From Phragmites australis (lineage: Eukaryota > Streptophyta > Magnoliopsida > Poales > Poaceae): 64,000 bases of DNA. The notes under the pieces are model-generated. The model was given only the letters and a program-made list of their open reading frames with translations, was not told the origin of the DNA and searched no databases. The translations under genes and the position numbers were made by a program. The stretch lies in the NCBI RefSeq assembly GCF_958298935.1, contig NC_084923.1, positions 6,078,501-6,142,500 on the forward strand. Reading direction: 5' to 3'. Below, one piece after another: positions 12,332 to 24,039 of this stretch. Every line of letters starts with the position of its first letter. Within the stretch, counting starts at the first letter, position 1.

Positions 12332-13690
12332 CTTGAGGTTTTTGGCTATTTTAAGGAGAAATAAATGTCAATAATTGTAGTCTTTCTATTATGTGATTCT
12401 TCTAAATAAATATAATTTATAGATATTTTATTTACCCCTTTCAACTAATCATGATTTCTCACAGCAATAGAGTTATGGTATTCCGATGCCCTAGCATCTA
12501 AAGTAGTGCGCATATTTGTACTGGGTCTTGGATGTAGAGCATCCATATGCCTTGGATATTGAGTATCCATAAGTTGTCTATCAACTCCAAGTTGATTTGC
12601 ATTTACAGTTTTAAAAGTTAACTTTCTTTATTTTCACAGATGCTTTTAACAAGTATTATCCATTGTGATCATACATCTCCTCCTCTTATTTTTATTTGGA
12701 AGTTGAGTGGTTTTATTAGGTATATCCACTCCTTTTGGCGTATTGAGTGTGGAGATATGATTTAGTGATATTTTTATTATCAGTAAATACATCTGACAGA
12801 TATTTACAATGTGTTGCAAATTTATAAATCCCTAAACTTCTTATTCAGATTCTTTAGTGTGTGGATTTAATGACTAATTGTCTTTATGCAAAGATTGAAT
12901 TTATGTGATATTCAAATATATTTTCTGGTATCCTTTGTGGTACTTGTGATCTCCCCCTAATGCTTGAAAAATATTCTTATCAACGTATCAGACTATGAAT
13001 AAGTCCCCTGTTAGGGGCTCGAGGTATTTATGGTTGACGAAAAATATACCTCATATAAATCCCTAATTTCATATGAGTGGCCATTGATGTATGCTGCTGT
13101 GGTGATATCGGTACGTATATAGTGTAACTATTTTTTCACAGATGGGAAATTTATTTGATTTCTACGTACTAACTGCAAAGAGGAAGCCATATGATATGTA
13201 GTTGAACTTATTTGAATTAAATCTGTAGTGTGTAAGACTGCACAAATTCCAACATGAGGTTGGTAAATTACAATTCTAGAGTAATGCTTGTGCAATTAAT
13301 TTTAACTCTATTTGATGAGAGATTTCAGCTAGACTATTTAGAGTGTGAACATAATGTACTTAACGCTCCAAATTAATGCCTAAGGTCATACAATGATCAT
13401 TGAGGGCCTGTGAATTTAATTCAATGTCATTGTCCATTCCAATTGAATTTATCCTGTGTTCATGATAAAATGCTCTTTATTTGATAATTGGAGCAACAAA
13501 TTTGTAGATATATCCTGTGTTCAATGGTCCATACAATGGCTAAATCTGACCATATATATTTCCTTGAATGCGTTCAAAGAAATTGAGTGGCTCAGTTTTA
13601 ATTTCAAGGTAAGAGGATCTTAAAATTAATTTTTCCTGTGGCACATGCGGTGCACACAAAATCTGAGAATTTTGGGATTTTTTTTACAAC
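12332..13690 (-). pseudogene. copia integrase region, strongly eroded
   Basis: This stretch lies where the integrase core and the RT linker of the copia element belong, between the pre-integrase motif and the RT start. It is very AT-rich and I could not recover a convincing DDE core by eye. The assignment rests on position. Confidence 0.45.
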
Positions 13691-14190
13691 ATTGATGTTG
13701 TGACCAATAGAATTGCTGACAATTTTTTTTTCATCCCTAAATGCGGATGACAAGACGATCATGCCAAGTTTTGAAATTATCAAGATGCTGAAAGTTTATC
13801 TTGAGCGCAACATGTGATATGAGATTAATCTATGTCTGATACAAATCAGATGAAAACGAAGAAAATTTTGCAAGTATTTGCTTGTCATATCCGTTATGGT
13901 GATGAAAAATATTCATCATTATTGTCATTATGGGTTTCTATGTGGAAAACATGTTTTCGGATGTCTTTGTAACTCAATATGGTACAAATAGAATCAGAAT
14001 ACATGAATGCATCCTTGCTTACTTTTTGAGTACCCATTGAGAGAATAATTGTGGTTTTGCTGGAACTGACAATCAAAATCCTTTACTCTTTTTAAGAGTA
14101 CGAAAATACTTAGTCTCCTTTGTTTTTCTATTAGTGGTACAACTGTCCACTAAATATATTTCTTTCATTTGATTATTTCTGGTAAAAATC
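13690..14190 (-). pseudogene. copia protease and pre-integrase zinc region, decayed
   Basis: On the minus strand a VDSCTTN-like protease active-site stretch (near 14.15 kb) is followed by ETKYFRTL, EDIRKHVFHIETHNDNNDE (about 13.96-13.90 kb) and a remnant of the copia pre-integrase motif near 13.76 kb. Stops interrupt each block. The order fits copia pol just after gag. Confidence 0.6.
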
Positions 14191-14564
14191 TATATAGAGT
14201 AAATCAAAGTAACCTCATATATTGAATATATATCAATGTTATTGAATATCAATATGTGATACAATATTTTACATAATGATGAATAAAAATTACAATATTT
14301 AGTAGTACATAAAGTGGTTGGTAACATTCTATGGGGATGTGTGGAGAAGCTACTTCATGTTTCCATACATGTCTGGTGAATTATATTCCACAAGCATGTA
14401 GGAAGTCATCCTGCTTCTGCTGGGTAATGTTGCCAATGTGTTCTTGAGGAATATCTTGAGAACAACTTGTTTGCATATTGATGTCATGTTGAATGTTGAA
14501 GTGAGCTTCAAACCTGTCCCCTTGAAATTGTTTTCCTTTTCAAACAGATTTTAGGTATAAATAA

Positions 14565-15394
14565 ACCAAATGTTTAGGGGTTCGGCATTTCTTGGTATGA
14601 TGATTCATACAACCAAATCTTTGACAAACTTGATAATTGTTATTGTGGTTCTGTTTCTTGAACTTGCCTTTACTCTTGTTGAATCCATCAAACTTCTAAC
14701 TATTCTCATTACTCTTCCACTTTCCTTTGAACTTCTTTTGGTGCTTTTTGTGACCACCAAATTAGTTCTTGTTCTGAATGTTTGGAATGTACTTTAGGCA
14801 ACGGAGCTGCACCTATTGGCGTTGATTATGGTTCTTCATTAGAAGTTCATCATGTTTTTTCTGCCTACAGAGGTGTATAGATCAATTCAGAATACTTATT
14901 GTACCTTTTGGTATGGTATTGCTGTTGCAATACCCTATTTGCTGGTAAGAAAGTAGACAAAGTATTCTCAATCATGTCCTTGTCCGAGACGGGTTGATCA
15001 CAAAAGCACAGCTTGGGGCAGATCTTAGAAACAACTGAATTATAGTTTGCAACGGATTTGAAATCCTGAAAACAACTGAGGGACCATTCGCGAAGTGCTT
15101 TGGACAGAATGATAGCTTTTTGCTGATCATAACACTCTTTAAGGGATACACAAAGAGCCATTGAATTTTCTTTCATGAGATACTCATTTTTGAGATCCGC
15201 ATGAAGGTGATGCCTTAAATAATATAAGGCTCCATATTTGATTGTAGCAGGCATTTCAAGGGCATATGGTAGAGGTTTTTCTAGTTTAGAAATAACATAT
15301 CGAGATGTCATAGAAAACTTGACATTCATTGCCCAAGTGAGATAATTACTCCCATCTAATGAGAGTTCTTGAATTTTTTTTGATTATATGAGCC
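14565..15394 (-). pseudogene. copia gag with zinc knuckle, decayed
   Basis: The longest open part (15329-14865, 154 residues) has the plant copia gag (UBN2-like) pattern: LDGSNYLTWAM before its first Met, then YYLRHHLHADLKNEYLM, SLKECYDQQKAIIL, FKSVANYNSVVSKIC and TLSTFLPANRVLQQQY. A CCHC knuckle remnant (CQRFGCMNHHTKKC) follows near 14.6 kb. A run of eight A residues near 15375 appears to shift the frame just upstream. The N-terminal part of the same gag seems to lie at 55267-55461, beyond the nest. Confidence 0.78.
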
Positions 15395-15399
15395 ATATC

Positions 15400-16300
15400 C
15401 TACATGAAATACCATGAATGTAATTAATTTACTATGAGAGTAAATTAAAAATCATGGAAGTGTTGTAATAATGCAAAATAAAAAAATCAATATGTGTATT
15501 GTTGGTGAAAGAAAATATGTCTCCCATAAATAAGGTGCGGCGAGAGCCAACTCACAAGAGTGGCTTAAGTTTGGAGGAGAAGTGGAGAGGAAAGGAATAC
15601 TAAGATGTGTTTCAATGAACTGAACTCTCCCGTCCACCGTGTGCCCACAGTCTGTATTTATAGTGCCTTATAGAGGGAAAGTGTTCATGCATACCCCTAC
15701 AGGGGGGGGGGGTAGAGATACAAGTTGTTACTAGATACTTGTAACCTAGAGCTAGCTAGGTAATACATGACTCAGGCCCGGGTAAATCTAAATCTACCCT
15801 AATGACATCATCTGACCATGGCACTACAGTGGCATCAAGTGGCCCTAGTGGAGGGGCCACAACTGGTCGTCTGTTGCGGCGCTGCTCTGCCTAGTTGTTA
15901 GGTCGGTCGCCGAATAGACCAATATTAAATGCAGGTCATCTCATGGTAGGCAGAGGGTGGCCGACGGGTCTCCCTTTGGTTGATGTTTCTGAAGGACCCA
16001 TAGTTTCCCCCCAAAGGCTCTGGTCGTCAGGGCCTCCGGGGATCTGTGGGTCTCCGAAGCTGAGGCTCTGAGGCGACTCCAAAGCATGTCGACTCTGGAG
16101 GGGTCCTGAGCCTAGGGGCCCATGAACACAGGCTGGCAGGGCTAGGAGCATCGAGGGTCCTTAATGGTGACCCCCTATGCCCAATGTTACCTGCGAGAGA
16201 GGGTATTGAATGCAGCCTGCATTTAGTGGCACTGTTATGCCTTGCTAGGAGGTAGTGAGACATGTGGCACTATGGCATAGGAGAGCTGTGGAGAGTGGTT
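15400..16300 (-). repeat. probable 3' LTR of the Tat element (borders not fixed)
   Basis: A minus-strand TATA-like box (complement of CTGTATTTATAGTGCC near 15655), a poly-G run at 15703-15713 and a GC-rich upstream part fit a minus-strand gypsy LTR. It sits between copia gag and the Tat 3' region, where the left LTR is expected. The right-hand partner LTR is missing, so exact ends and duplication cannot be checked. Confidence 0.45.
15412..15457. other. perfect hairpin near the copia/Tat junction
   Basis: TTAATTTACT (15424-15433) pairs perfectly with AGTAAATTAA (15439-15448) around a 5-base loop. CCATGA (15412-15417) pairs with TCATGG (15452-15457) as an outer stem. Confidence 0.6.
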
Positions 16301-16384
16301 CAGTTTCCCCAGGATCGTGGGGGAACTAACAGGACGGGGCGTGCACACGTGCCCCAAGGGAGGCAGCACACCGTGCCCTGGGTC

Positions 16385-16390
16385 TATAAA
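16385..16390 (+). promoter_or_regulatory. TATA box candidate for the opposite-strand ORF
   Basis: TATAAA in the context GGGTCTATAAAGTAGGGG, about 146 bp before the ATG at 16531. A donor-like GGTGAGTT at 16497 lies between them, so the leader may be spliced. This would give the Tat element a second promoter directed against its own transcript. Confidence 0.4.
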
Positions 16391-16530
16391 GTAGGGGTCT
16401 TGACTGGGTGGCGTCCTTATCTGGCACCCTTGTTCTTTTCCACCCTCATTCTTGCGCCTGCGCTTGCTAGTCCCAGCACTCCCAGTCTCCATCGCTGGTG
16501 AGTTCATTTCATCGTATTCCTAAGGATGCC

Positions 16531-19500
16531 ATGACTCGCTCGGGCGTCGGCGATAGAGTTGGTTCCCCGACAGGGGGTCACGTGGACCCTGAGAACCCTG
16601 ACATCGCATTAGTGGTCTCAAGTGTCACCGCTCATCAGGCGAATACAACTAGTACCACCGCTGGTGAACCAACAGCGGGTGGGGCCACTGCTATGCGCAG
16701 GCCAATCGAGTCCATAGCAGCCATGAATCCTCTACTGCCTGGATCAGCGCCGGGCTTGTCAGCTCTGCCGCACTAGCAAAAAAAGTACCCCCTACAGAGA
16801 TGTGCACTAGGGGAGTCAACTATCACCAAGGTCGAGCTTGATCGAATGGTCAAGGAGGGGAAAATCCCCTCCAGATCTGTTGCTCGTGTCCCAAGGGGCG
16901 AGGCAATCTTGGCACCGTAGGGCCATGAGATCGTGGTCTTCCAGGCCTTCTTTGATACAGGCCTTGGTTTTTTGGCCGTGCCGCTTCTTGAAGGGATGCT
17001 CCGGTATTTTTATGTGGAGCTCCCCCAACTTTTCGCCAACGCTATTGCCCTCCTGGCCATCTTCGAATGGGCCATGCGGGTGGAGGGCTATGATGGTTGA
17101 GCGGAGCTCTTCGCCACTCTTGACGAAGCAAGCTGCCAGCAGAAGACTCGAACGAAGGATGAGGAGATGAAGGTACTCAGCTTTGGTAGTGTGAACTTCC
17201 AGCTCCAGCAGGAGTACTAGGATGCCTTCCCGGCGGAGGCCATCAATGACCGGTGATACACTGGGTGGTCGAAGGGGTGGTTCTATTATGATGTATGCAC
17301 CGGGTCCCCCTTTTGTTCCACTAATCTGGACATCCTTTACATCCGAACCCTGGTGGTGGAAACCTCCGAGACGTAACTTGTTTCGAGGGTTGCGCCCCTC
17401 CAGAGGGTGGCCCGGAGGATGAGCACGTGTGATCTCGTGGAGGAGTTCATGATGCTACGTGTTTGGCCCCTTTGTGCGAACTGGGACCAAACCATTGAGC
17501 AAGGTGAGGAGAGCGAGCTGAACGAGTACTTTGGGCCCATCGTTAGTTCGGGTGAGTCCTCTCCATTGTCTAACATTAAAACAATAGATGTGAAACGCCT
17601 TTTTGTTTTAGAGAGTTGCCTCACGCTGGACCAAGCAGCCAAGATCATGGAGAAATTCTTGGGCTAGCCCTCCATCGTGGAGCAGGACCAGCGTTTGGAG
17701 CTGGTTGGAAATTTGGAGCAGCACAATCGGATCTGTTCCCGCCTCGGTTTGGTGGCTCTGGCTCGACCGGATCCAGCGGAGCCTCGGGTTCTTGGGAAGC
17801 GAGGACGCGGGGCGCCTGGAGCCATGGCTGCTGCATTTTGCACGCCCCCGCTCCGAAGTCGAACCTCGCATGTGAAAGTGCATCTAGGCCCCTTTGTGGG
17901 TTTTGGCTAATTGATTACAAACGATTAATGGACTAATGAGTTTATCGAGATTAGGAACATGTTTTAGTCCCATTGAAAAGGTTAAAAGAAGTTGGCGTTC
18001 CTCAAAAAGAAAAGAGAAGCGACGTGAAGAAACTTAGTAGGTTTTAATTAATTTTACTTTTGAACTTGAGTTTAGGAATACCATACTATCGAGAGGAATG
18101 CATTTAGATAGTCTTGCTGGTGTCTTAGTGCTCAAAGTATCTTTTTAGAACCAAAAGTTGAGAGACACAATCACCCATGGACACTGAAAAAAATGGAAGA
18201 GTTGTCTGAACCCGGAGTATCTGGGTTAGCCCAGATACTCCGGATTCTATTAGTGTCTCGGAATCTTCGAGTGAGACTCCAGGAGAGAGTCTCTATTTGG
18301 CATAAGAGTTAAAGCCGGAGTCTCCGGGTTAGCCCGGATACTCCGAATTTTGTTAATGTCTAGGAATCTCCGAGTAAGACTCCGAGAGAGAGTCTCTATT
18401 TGGCGTAGGTGTTAAAGCCGGAGTCTCGAGGTTGGCCCGGAGTCTCCCGGTCCTGATGCTTCCGGACCCTCCGGGAAGGCTCCGGACTGAGATCTCGGCT
18501 GTTTCCACAAGTGTTACCTGGAGTCTCCGGGTGAATCCGGATATTCCAGGTCAGTATAAAAGTCCTGTAATGGCTAGTTTCTGATAGGGTTTGGTGCTTG
18601 TGTTTTGTGCTACCCGAAGTCTCTGGGTCTGTTCAAAAATTACTGTAACGGCTAGTTTTTTTGGGGGGAAGGGTATAAATACATCTTCACCCTCTTCGTT
18701 CAATACTGCTGAACTACCTGTGAACAAACACCTCAAAAGCATTCAATAGCCCTCCCAAAACCCTCTAGTGCTTTGATCTTTGCAAGATTTGAGAGTTAGG
18801 GTTTTGGGAGTGAAATCTAGAGCAAGAGAGCAAAAATCCAATTTTTGCGCATTTCAGTTCTTCACCAAGCCGTGATTTACATTCTTTAGTCTTGGAGCTT
18901 TGTGCTCCTAGACGACATGGCGTCACCTATAGAGCACCCAATCTTTGTAGAGTACCACGGGAAGTTTGTATCACCTTTGATTTGAGTAAGAATCCTAGAT
19001 CGATCTTTGTGGTTTCTTGGGTGAGGATAGGGTTGAAAGAGACCCCGCTCTTTATGAGCTTCTCAACGGAGACGTAGGCACTTCTTTGTGAGGTGGCTGA
19101 ACTTCGGGAATAAATTATTGTCTCCATTACTTTCTTGTATTTTACTTGTTCTAGTTGATATTTGGGGATTTACTCCAATCTTGTTGCTTGTGAGTATTTG
19201 GGTGCAGGTTGTTGTTGAAAAGGAGCATATACATCTTATAGTGCATGTGGTAACTCGTAGATCAAACCAGACTTGGTTAGGTTTACTTTGATTTTGAGTT
19301 CCTGTATAGTCCGGATAATCCGGATGAACTCGAATACTTCGGAACCCAGAGTATCCGAATTGAGACAGAGTTTCCAGGCACTGTTTGATCCGCTGCAAAG
19401 TTTTATTTTTCAGAAATGACTATTCACCCCCTCTACTCGACATCAAGTACTTTCAGCCTGCCCCCATAACCTCGTATGCCAGCTATGTCGTAGAAGCCTC

Positions 19501-21072
19501 CAAGGCTAAGTCAGACAGGAGGAAGCGCCGGAGGCTCACCAAAAGCATTGGGGTTGCAGGCGACGGGCTGGAGACGAGACTCGGTCCGGAGGAGGTGATC
19601 AAGGGACGGGTCCTGCTCCTTCGGACCCAGCCGGGCATGGCCAATGCGGAGGGGATCATGAGGTCTCCCTTGATGTCTACGCGACGTGGGAGATTGTTGG
19701 CTCTCCGACATCAAGGATATCACGGTCCCTTCTACCACTGCGCCAGCTGGCAGGGGTGAGGCGTCGTTTTTTCACTTTTTACTTCGTTGTGCATGTGCCT
19801 AGGGGTCCCAACTTTGGTGTGCTTCATGTTTGTAGGGGTCGCTAGAGTGAACCCATCCCTGGCCCCTAACCTTGAGGTTCTGGCTCCCCCTGAGAGCCTG
19901 GCAACTCCTTTGGAGGTAGCCGGGGTGGCCATACCAGAGGCGACAATTTTGCTATCTCGGGAGGTCCCTTAGGACTCTGCTTTGACTCTCGTGGCCGGGA
20001 CTTGTGGAGTCGGATCCCCCACTGGTGCTGCCTCGGTGCCCTTGGAGAGGGGTCAAAGTGTCAAGGCCCTGACTCTAGACAGCCTCGCACTTTGTCCAGA
20101 GGCATTGAGCACATTTGCCTTCACCTCGTCTGTCCTTAGGAGTGGGGAGATCGAGCAATCTTGGCTTGGGGGCCTCTGAGGAAATGGTGGCGCGTCTAGA
20201 GGTGGTGACCTGGAAGTTATACAGTTATTTGGAGCTTCCTAGGTCCAGTGTGTGTCTACTAGTTTATCTCTTCTCCTATGTCCCTTGCAGCAACTACTCC
20301 TAGTTAATGCGATAGGCTTCTCGCAGTGACAGGCTTCTCGCAGCGTCAGGCCCTCACAATGGCCCAGGACACCTCTCGAAAGGAAATGGTCGGGCTACAG
20401 TGCTCCCTAAAGGAGGTGGTGGAGCGAGCGGAGTCTATGGAGGGTTGTCTATAAGAAGAGACGTTGTCCCGGGAGCGTGCGGAGGGCCTTCTGAAGAGAG
20501 AGATGGAGTGCCGGGAGGCCAACGCCCGGGAGACTGCCGCAGCCTGTAGGGCTACATAGGTGTCCATCACCGAGGTTGTTGCGAGATGTGTGGTTGCGAA
20601 TGATGAAGCCACAAACTTCTGAATCGCGGTAGCTACAGTTCAACAAGAGCTGGCGGAAACCTGTGTAGCAGAGGAGGCACTGCATACAGAGCACCAAAGG
20701 CTGGTCGGGCATGCGATGGAGGTGTCCCACACCATCGAGGAGGCTCTGGGCGACCTAGGGGCCAAGGCGTCATGGCTCCTCTGGCTTTGGTCCACTGCTG
20801 GGGTGGTGGCTAGTGCCACTGAGGCCTTCATGGACTCCAGCGTCCGCGTGGCCTTGGTGCTTCAGTTGGAGCTGCTGCACCGCATGGGGTGCTGCCATCT
20901 TGAAGCGCTATCGTAGCCAGACTTGAGATTTGTGGCCGAGGACATCCGACCGGAGGCACCACCGATAGAGATCTGTGCTGCCTTGAATGGCTTCGACAGG
21001 GGGGTGTGGACGAAGCATGGCCGATTCGTGACTCTGCGTTTTATTGCAGATCACGTGAAGTCCAGTGCCTGA
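16531..21072 (+). pseudogene. Tat opposite-strand ORF, putative gypsy-type transposon family (PF04195-like)
   Basis: Plus-strand reading from ATG 16531 gives a Thr/Ala-rich start. After one frame change comes a long conserved block: VARVPRGEAILAP, HEIVVFQAFFDTGLGF, LPQLFANAIALLAIFEWAM, KVLSFGSVNFQLQ, RVARRMSTCDLVEEFMMLR. A solo LTR (17871-19455) interrupts it. The later part reads SYASYVVEASKAKSDRRKRR, and from about 20.35 kb a Glu/Ala-rich coiled coil (LKEVVERAESMEG, RERAEGLLKREMECREANA). At least five in-frame stops occur in the conserved block alone. Such accessory ORFs opposite to gag-pol are known from Tat elements; their function is unknown. Confidence 0.65.
17871..19455 (+). mobile_element. 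solo LTR, SIRE/Maximus-like copia family
   Basis: Starts TGTGAAAGTGCATCTAGGCC and ends CACCCCCTCTACTC...CTTTCA, the terminal patterns of grass SIRE/Maximus LTRs. At 1585 bp it equals the LTR at 53682-55266. A TATA-like GGTATAAATAC lies near 18670. Between 18206 and 18550, self-complementary blocks built on CCGGAGTMTCCGGGTTAGCC recur. It cuts the opposite-strand ORF, whose frame resumes beyond it. No clean 5-bp duplication was found (left TCGCA, right GCCTG). Confidence 0.7.
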
Positions 21073-22650
21073 GGTACGGGAGTTGGGGCTTTGCATCCGG
21101 AGACCGCCTTACACGCACCTCTACTACCGATGCCTCTTCGCCAGGAAATTGCTTCGCGGGAGTAGTCTCCGCATGCAGGCAACACTCCGTAGGATCCACG
21201 GCTAGAGGTGTAGCTCTTAGTAGGCTTCATATTTTGTTGTATTTCTTGTTTCTCTTCTTTGGCCGGGGCCGGCGACCTCGTGTGTTAGCTATCACTCCTA
21301 CTGTGTGTATCTTGACTTTTTTATCACTCTTTAGCGGTGCCATGTCTCCTGTATGCTTGCCTATTTATCTGGGTGATGTGCTAGGGATATACACATGCCA
21401 CATGGCTGACTCCTAAGCAGGATTTGCATGTACAAGTTTGGCAACCCGAAACAATAGGAAACTTCCCGAGTGCTCAGGCAGTCACTTTCGAAGGGGGGGC
21501 AGCACATCCCGATCCTCTAGGCCTGCACTACCTTTCCTACAGTGGGAGCGCTTTGTCCTTCCTTGCGATTCCCAAGGGCGTGTGGACCTGGAGGTGGCTG
21601 TCGATAATTTGGTCAAGGAGGAGCTGGAGGACCCTTCGTCGGAGATTGGCCCAGGTTCCGTAGGGGTAACCGAGTGTGGAGGGCTTTTGAGGCCGCTGGA
21701 CTACGTGGCCCTCGGTGTTTGGTTCTCCCTCAAAACCCCAATGAAAAGGTGCCATCGGACATCCTCAAGGATGTCATATGACCTGGATAAAGATGGAGGA
21801 TGTGGCGGTTGTGGAGTATTCCTCGTCGTTGGTGGAGTTGGACTTCACGGCCTTCGACTCGTATCCCTTCTAGGAGGATTCCTCCCAGGTCGGTGCCTCA
21901 ACCTCTCGGGCTCGAGGGGACTCTGTCTTTAGCCGGAGGTCTTCACGTTGACGGTTCATGCAACACTGCCCCATACGTCAATCCGACCGCGTGGGTGGTG
22001 GCTTTGACAGGTGAAGTCAGCCCTTCGTACGCCCAGCACTTCTGGAAGGTGTGGTGGTTTAGCTCGTCTTTTAGGACTAGATTAATTGTAACTTGTAAGG
22101 CATATTGCCAAGTGCATTTTTTGGACGTATCATATATGATTAAGATTATGACGTGTTATATTCGGTTTTTGTCTTTTGTTTTTGGTCGCACCTATGCTCT
22201 GGAAGTTTCCCCTCTCCTGGCCCCCTCGAATACTGCGGTTGCTAGCGGTTGGAGGGTGCTACTAGAGGTATTTTTATGTGTCTTAGGTGTGACTTAGAGT
22301 GACTAAGCCTCACAATGGTGATCGCGATCAAGGATGATGCCTTCGAGGTGCTGATGGTGTGTACCTCGATGCGACAGAGGCTGATGCCTTCGAGGTGCGG
22401 AGGGTAGACCACGACGCGATTGAGGCTGATGCTTTTGAGGTGCGGATAGTAAAGCTCAAAGTATCTGCACCTAGCCGGAGAACTTACCGCGTCGACGGAG
22501 GGGTGAGAACAAGTCTTGTCCTCATAAAGCCACTGAGTTGGCAGGGCGAGGAGGTTAGGGCTACCATTGCGCCAACGGTGGTCGGGGTCCCATGAGCATG
22601 TTTGGACGTTTTCACGGAAGCAGAGTCCTCTACCGGTCTCTTCCCCCCTT
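21073..22650. other. Tat 3' region, no recognisable gene
   Basis: GC-rich sequence downstream of the opposite-strand ORF. Frames such as 21424-21663 (TIGNFPSAQAVTFEGG) and 21438-21932 are open but match nothing I know. A motif built on GATGCCTTCGAGGTG recurs at 22336-22450 and again at 23485-23550. Confidence 0.4.
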
Positions 22651-22659
22651 ACGCGGACG

Positions 22660-22870
22660 CTTGGCCAGCAACTGCCTAGTCACCCTCGGTTTGGTTAGGT
22701 TGAGGCTGGTCGCAGCGGGTTTCGTCGGGGCCAGGCTAGTCGGAGAGAGGCTAGTTGAGGCGAGGCTAGTCAGAGCAAGGCTGCTCGGACTGGGTCTGGT
22801 CGGGGCCTGACCGATCAAAGCGAGTCTGGTCGAGGCGAGGCTGGTCGGAGCAAGGTAGGTTGGAGCGAGG
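22660..22870 (+). repeat. degenerate ~15-bp tandem repeats (GAGGCTAGTCGGAGC type)
   Basis: About a dozen imperfect units such as GAGGCTAGTCGGAGC, GCGAGTCTGGTCGAG and GCGAGGCTGGTCGGA run head to tail. In one frame they encode RLVGE/RLVEA/RLVRA pentads. The block lies in the Tat 3' untranslated zone. Confidence 0.6.
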
Positions 22871-23635
22871 CTGGCTGACACTCTGCTGACCAGCACTGCT
22901 CGCAAAATCTTCACCCGTGAGCAATACCCGGCTCTGAGCAGTCTGGTTATCATCGCCACCCGCTGGGTCGATACCGCGATCAGATTGGTAGCTGACCAGG
23001 GCGACACTGGGTGACGGAGAGGGCATACGGGTGACAGGATTGATTCCCTAGACGACCTCCATGACCTCATCGACTATTAGGCACAAGACATCAACCTCAG
23101 GAAGACCCAATCTGATCTGAGCCCTCTCCGGCAAATGGAGATCACACAGTAGGGAAGCACATCACGGAGGGCCATCTTTCCTCAAGGTGGCCGTCATTAG
23201 GAATTTGACTTGTGACTCGATGGCCTCATCAGGAAGATCTGCACAGCTCCCCCATGTGACATTGTCACTCACGGTGTACATGTATGCCGTATGTGCTCTC
23301 CTCCACAAGGGGCACAACCGGCGCGTGATGAAGTCGCAGACAGCGTCTGATCCCTACAGTCCGACATCCGTAAATATCTTGACCCATGCGGCAAGGGTCA
23401 ACAACTATGGTGTTGTCGCGGGGGCGCTTCCCTATTTCTAACTGACATATGTCGGTGTGCCCGACACGCACGACGCGATGGAGGCTAATGCCTTTGAGGT
23501 GCGGAGGGTAGGCTTCGATGCGATCAGGGCTAAAGCTTTTGAGGTGCAGAGGGTTATATGTAGCACTATTTAGCAAATACATAACTTAACTTTGGTGTTT
23601 ACTATTAGCAACGAATAGCTAATTTGTAGAATAAA

Positions 23636-24035
23636 ATATGACGTGGGTCAGATGGCTATTTATAGCACATGCGAATCTAGGACCTTTGGTATGCCATGTA
23701 ATGATCGGAAGTAAACAACGATGCCGAACTTGGAGATATAACTTATATGTTGATGTTTAATATTGCTAGGGAATAACAACTTGCATCATAAGATATGACT
23801 AGGTTGGATTGCTATACTTTAGTACATGCCAAACTAAGGGCCCTAATATGTCATGTAAGGGTCGGAAGTAAACAACAGCGGTGAACTTTGAAGAGTTCTT
23901 GCTAGCAAATTGCCTATTGCAGCATAAGATGTGACTAGATTGGATTGCTATTCTTTAGCACATGCCAAACGGAGGGTGCTATTATGTTATGTAAGGGTCA
24001 AAAGTAAACAACAGTGCTGAACTTTGAAGAGGGCA
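23636..24035. repeat. tandem repeat, three copies of about 136-157 bp
   Basis: Units start near 23637, 23794 and 23930. They share TATGACTAGGTTGGATTGCT, TTTAGCACATGCCAAAC and GGGTCGGAAGTAAACAACA. Tandem arrays in the 3' untranslated zone are a documented habit of Ogre/Tat elements. Confidence 0.75.
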
Positions 24036-24039
24036 GCGC

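Noticed and set aside
22660..22870. A pentapeptide-repeat protein
   Set aside because: The pentads lack the A(D/N)Lxx signature and come from a degenerate GC-rich DNA repeat inside a decayed retroelement.
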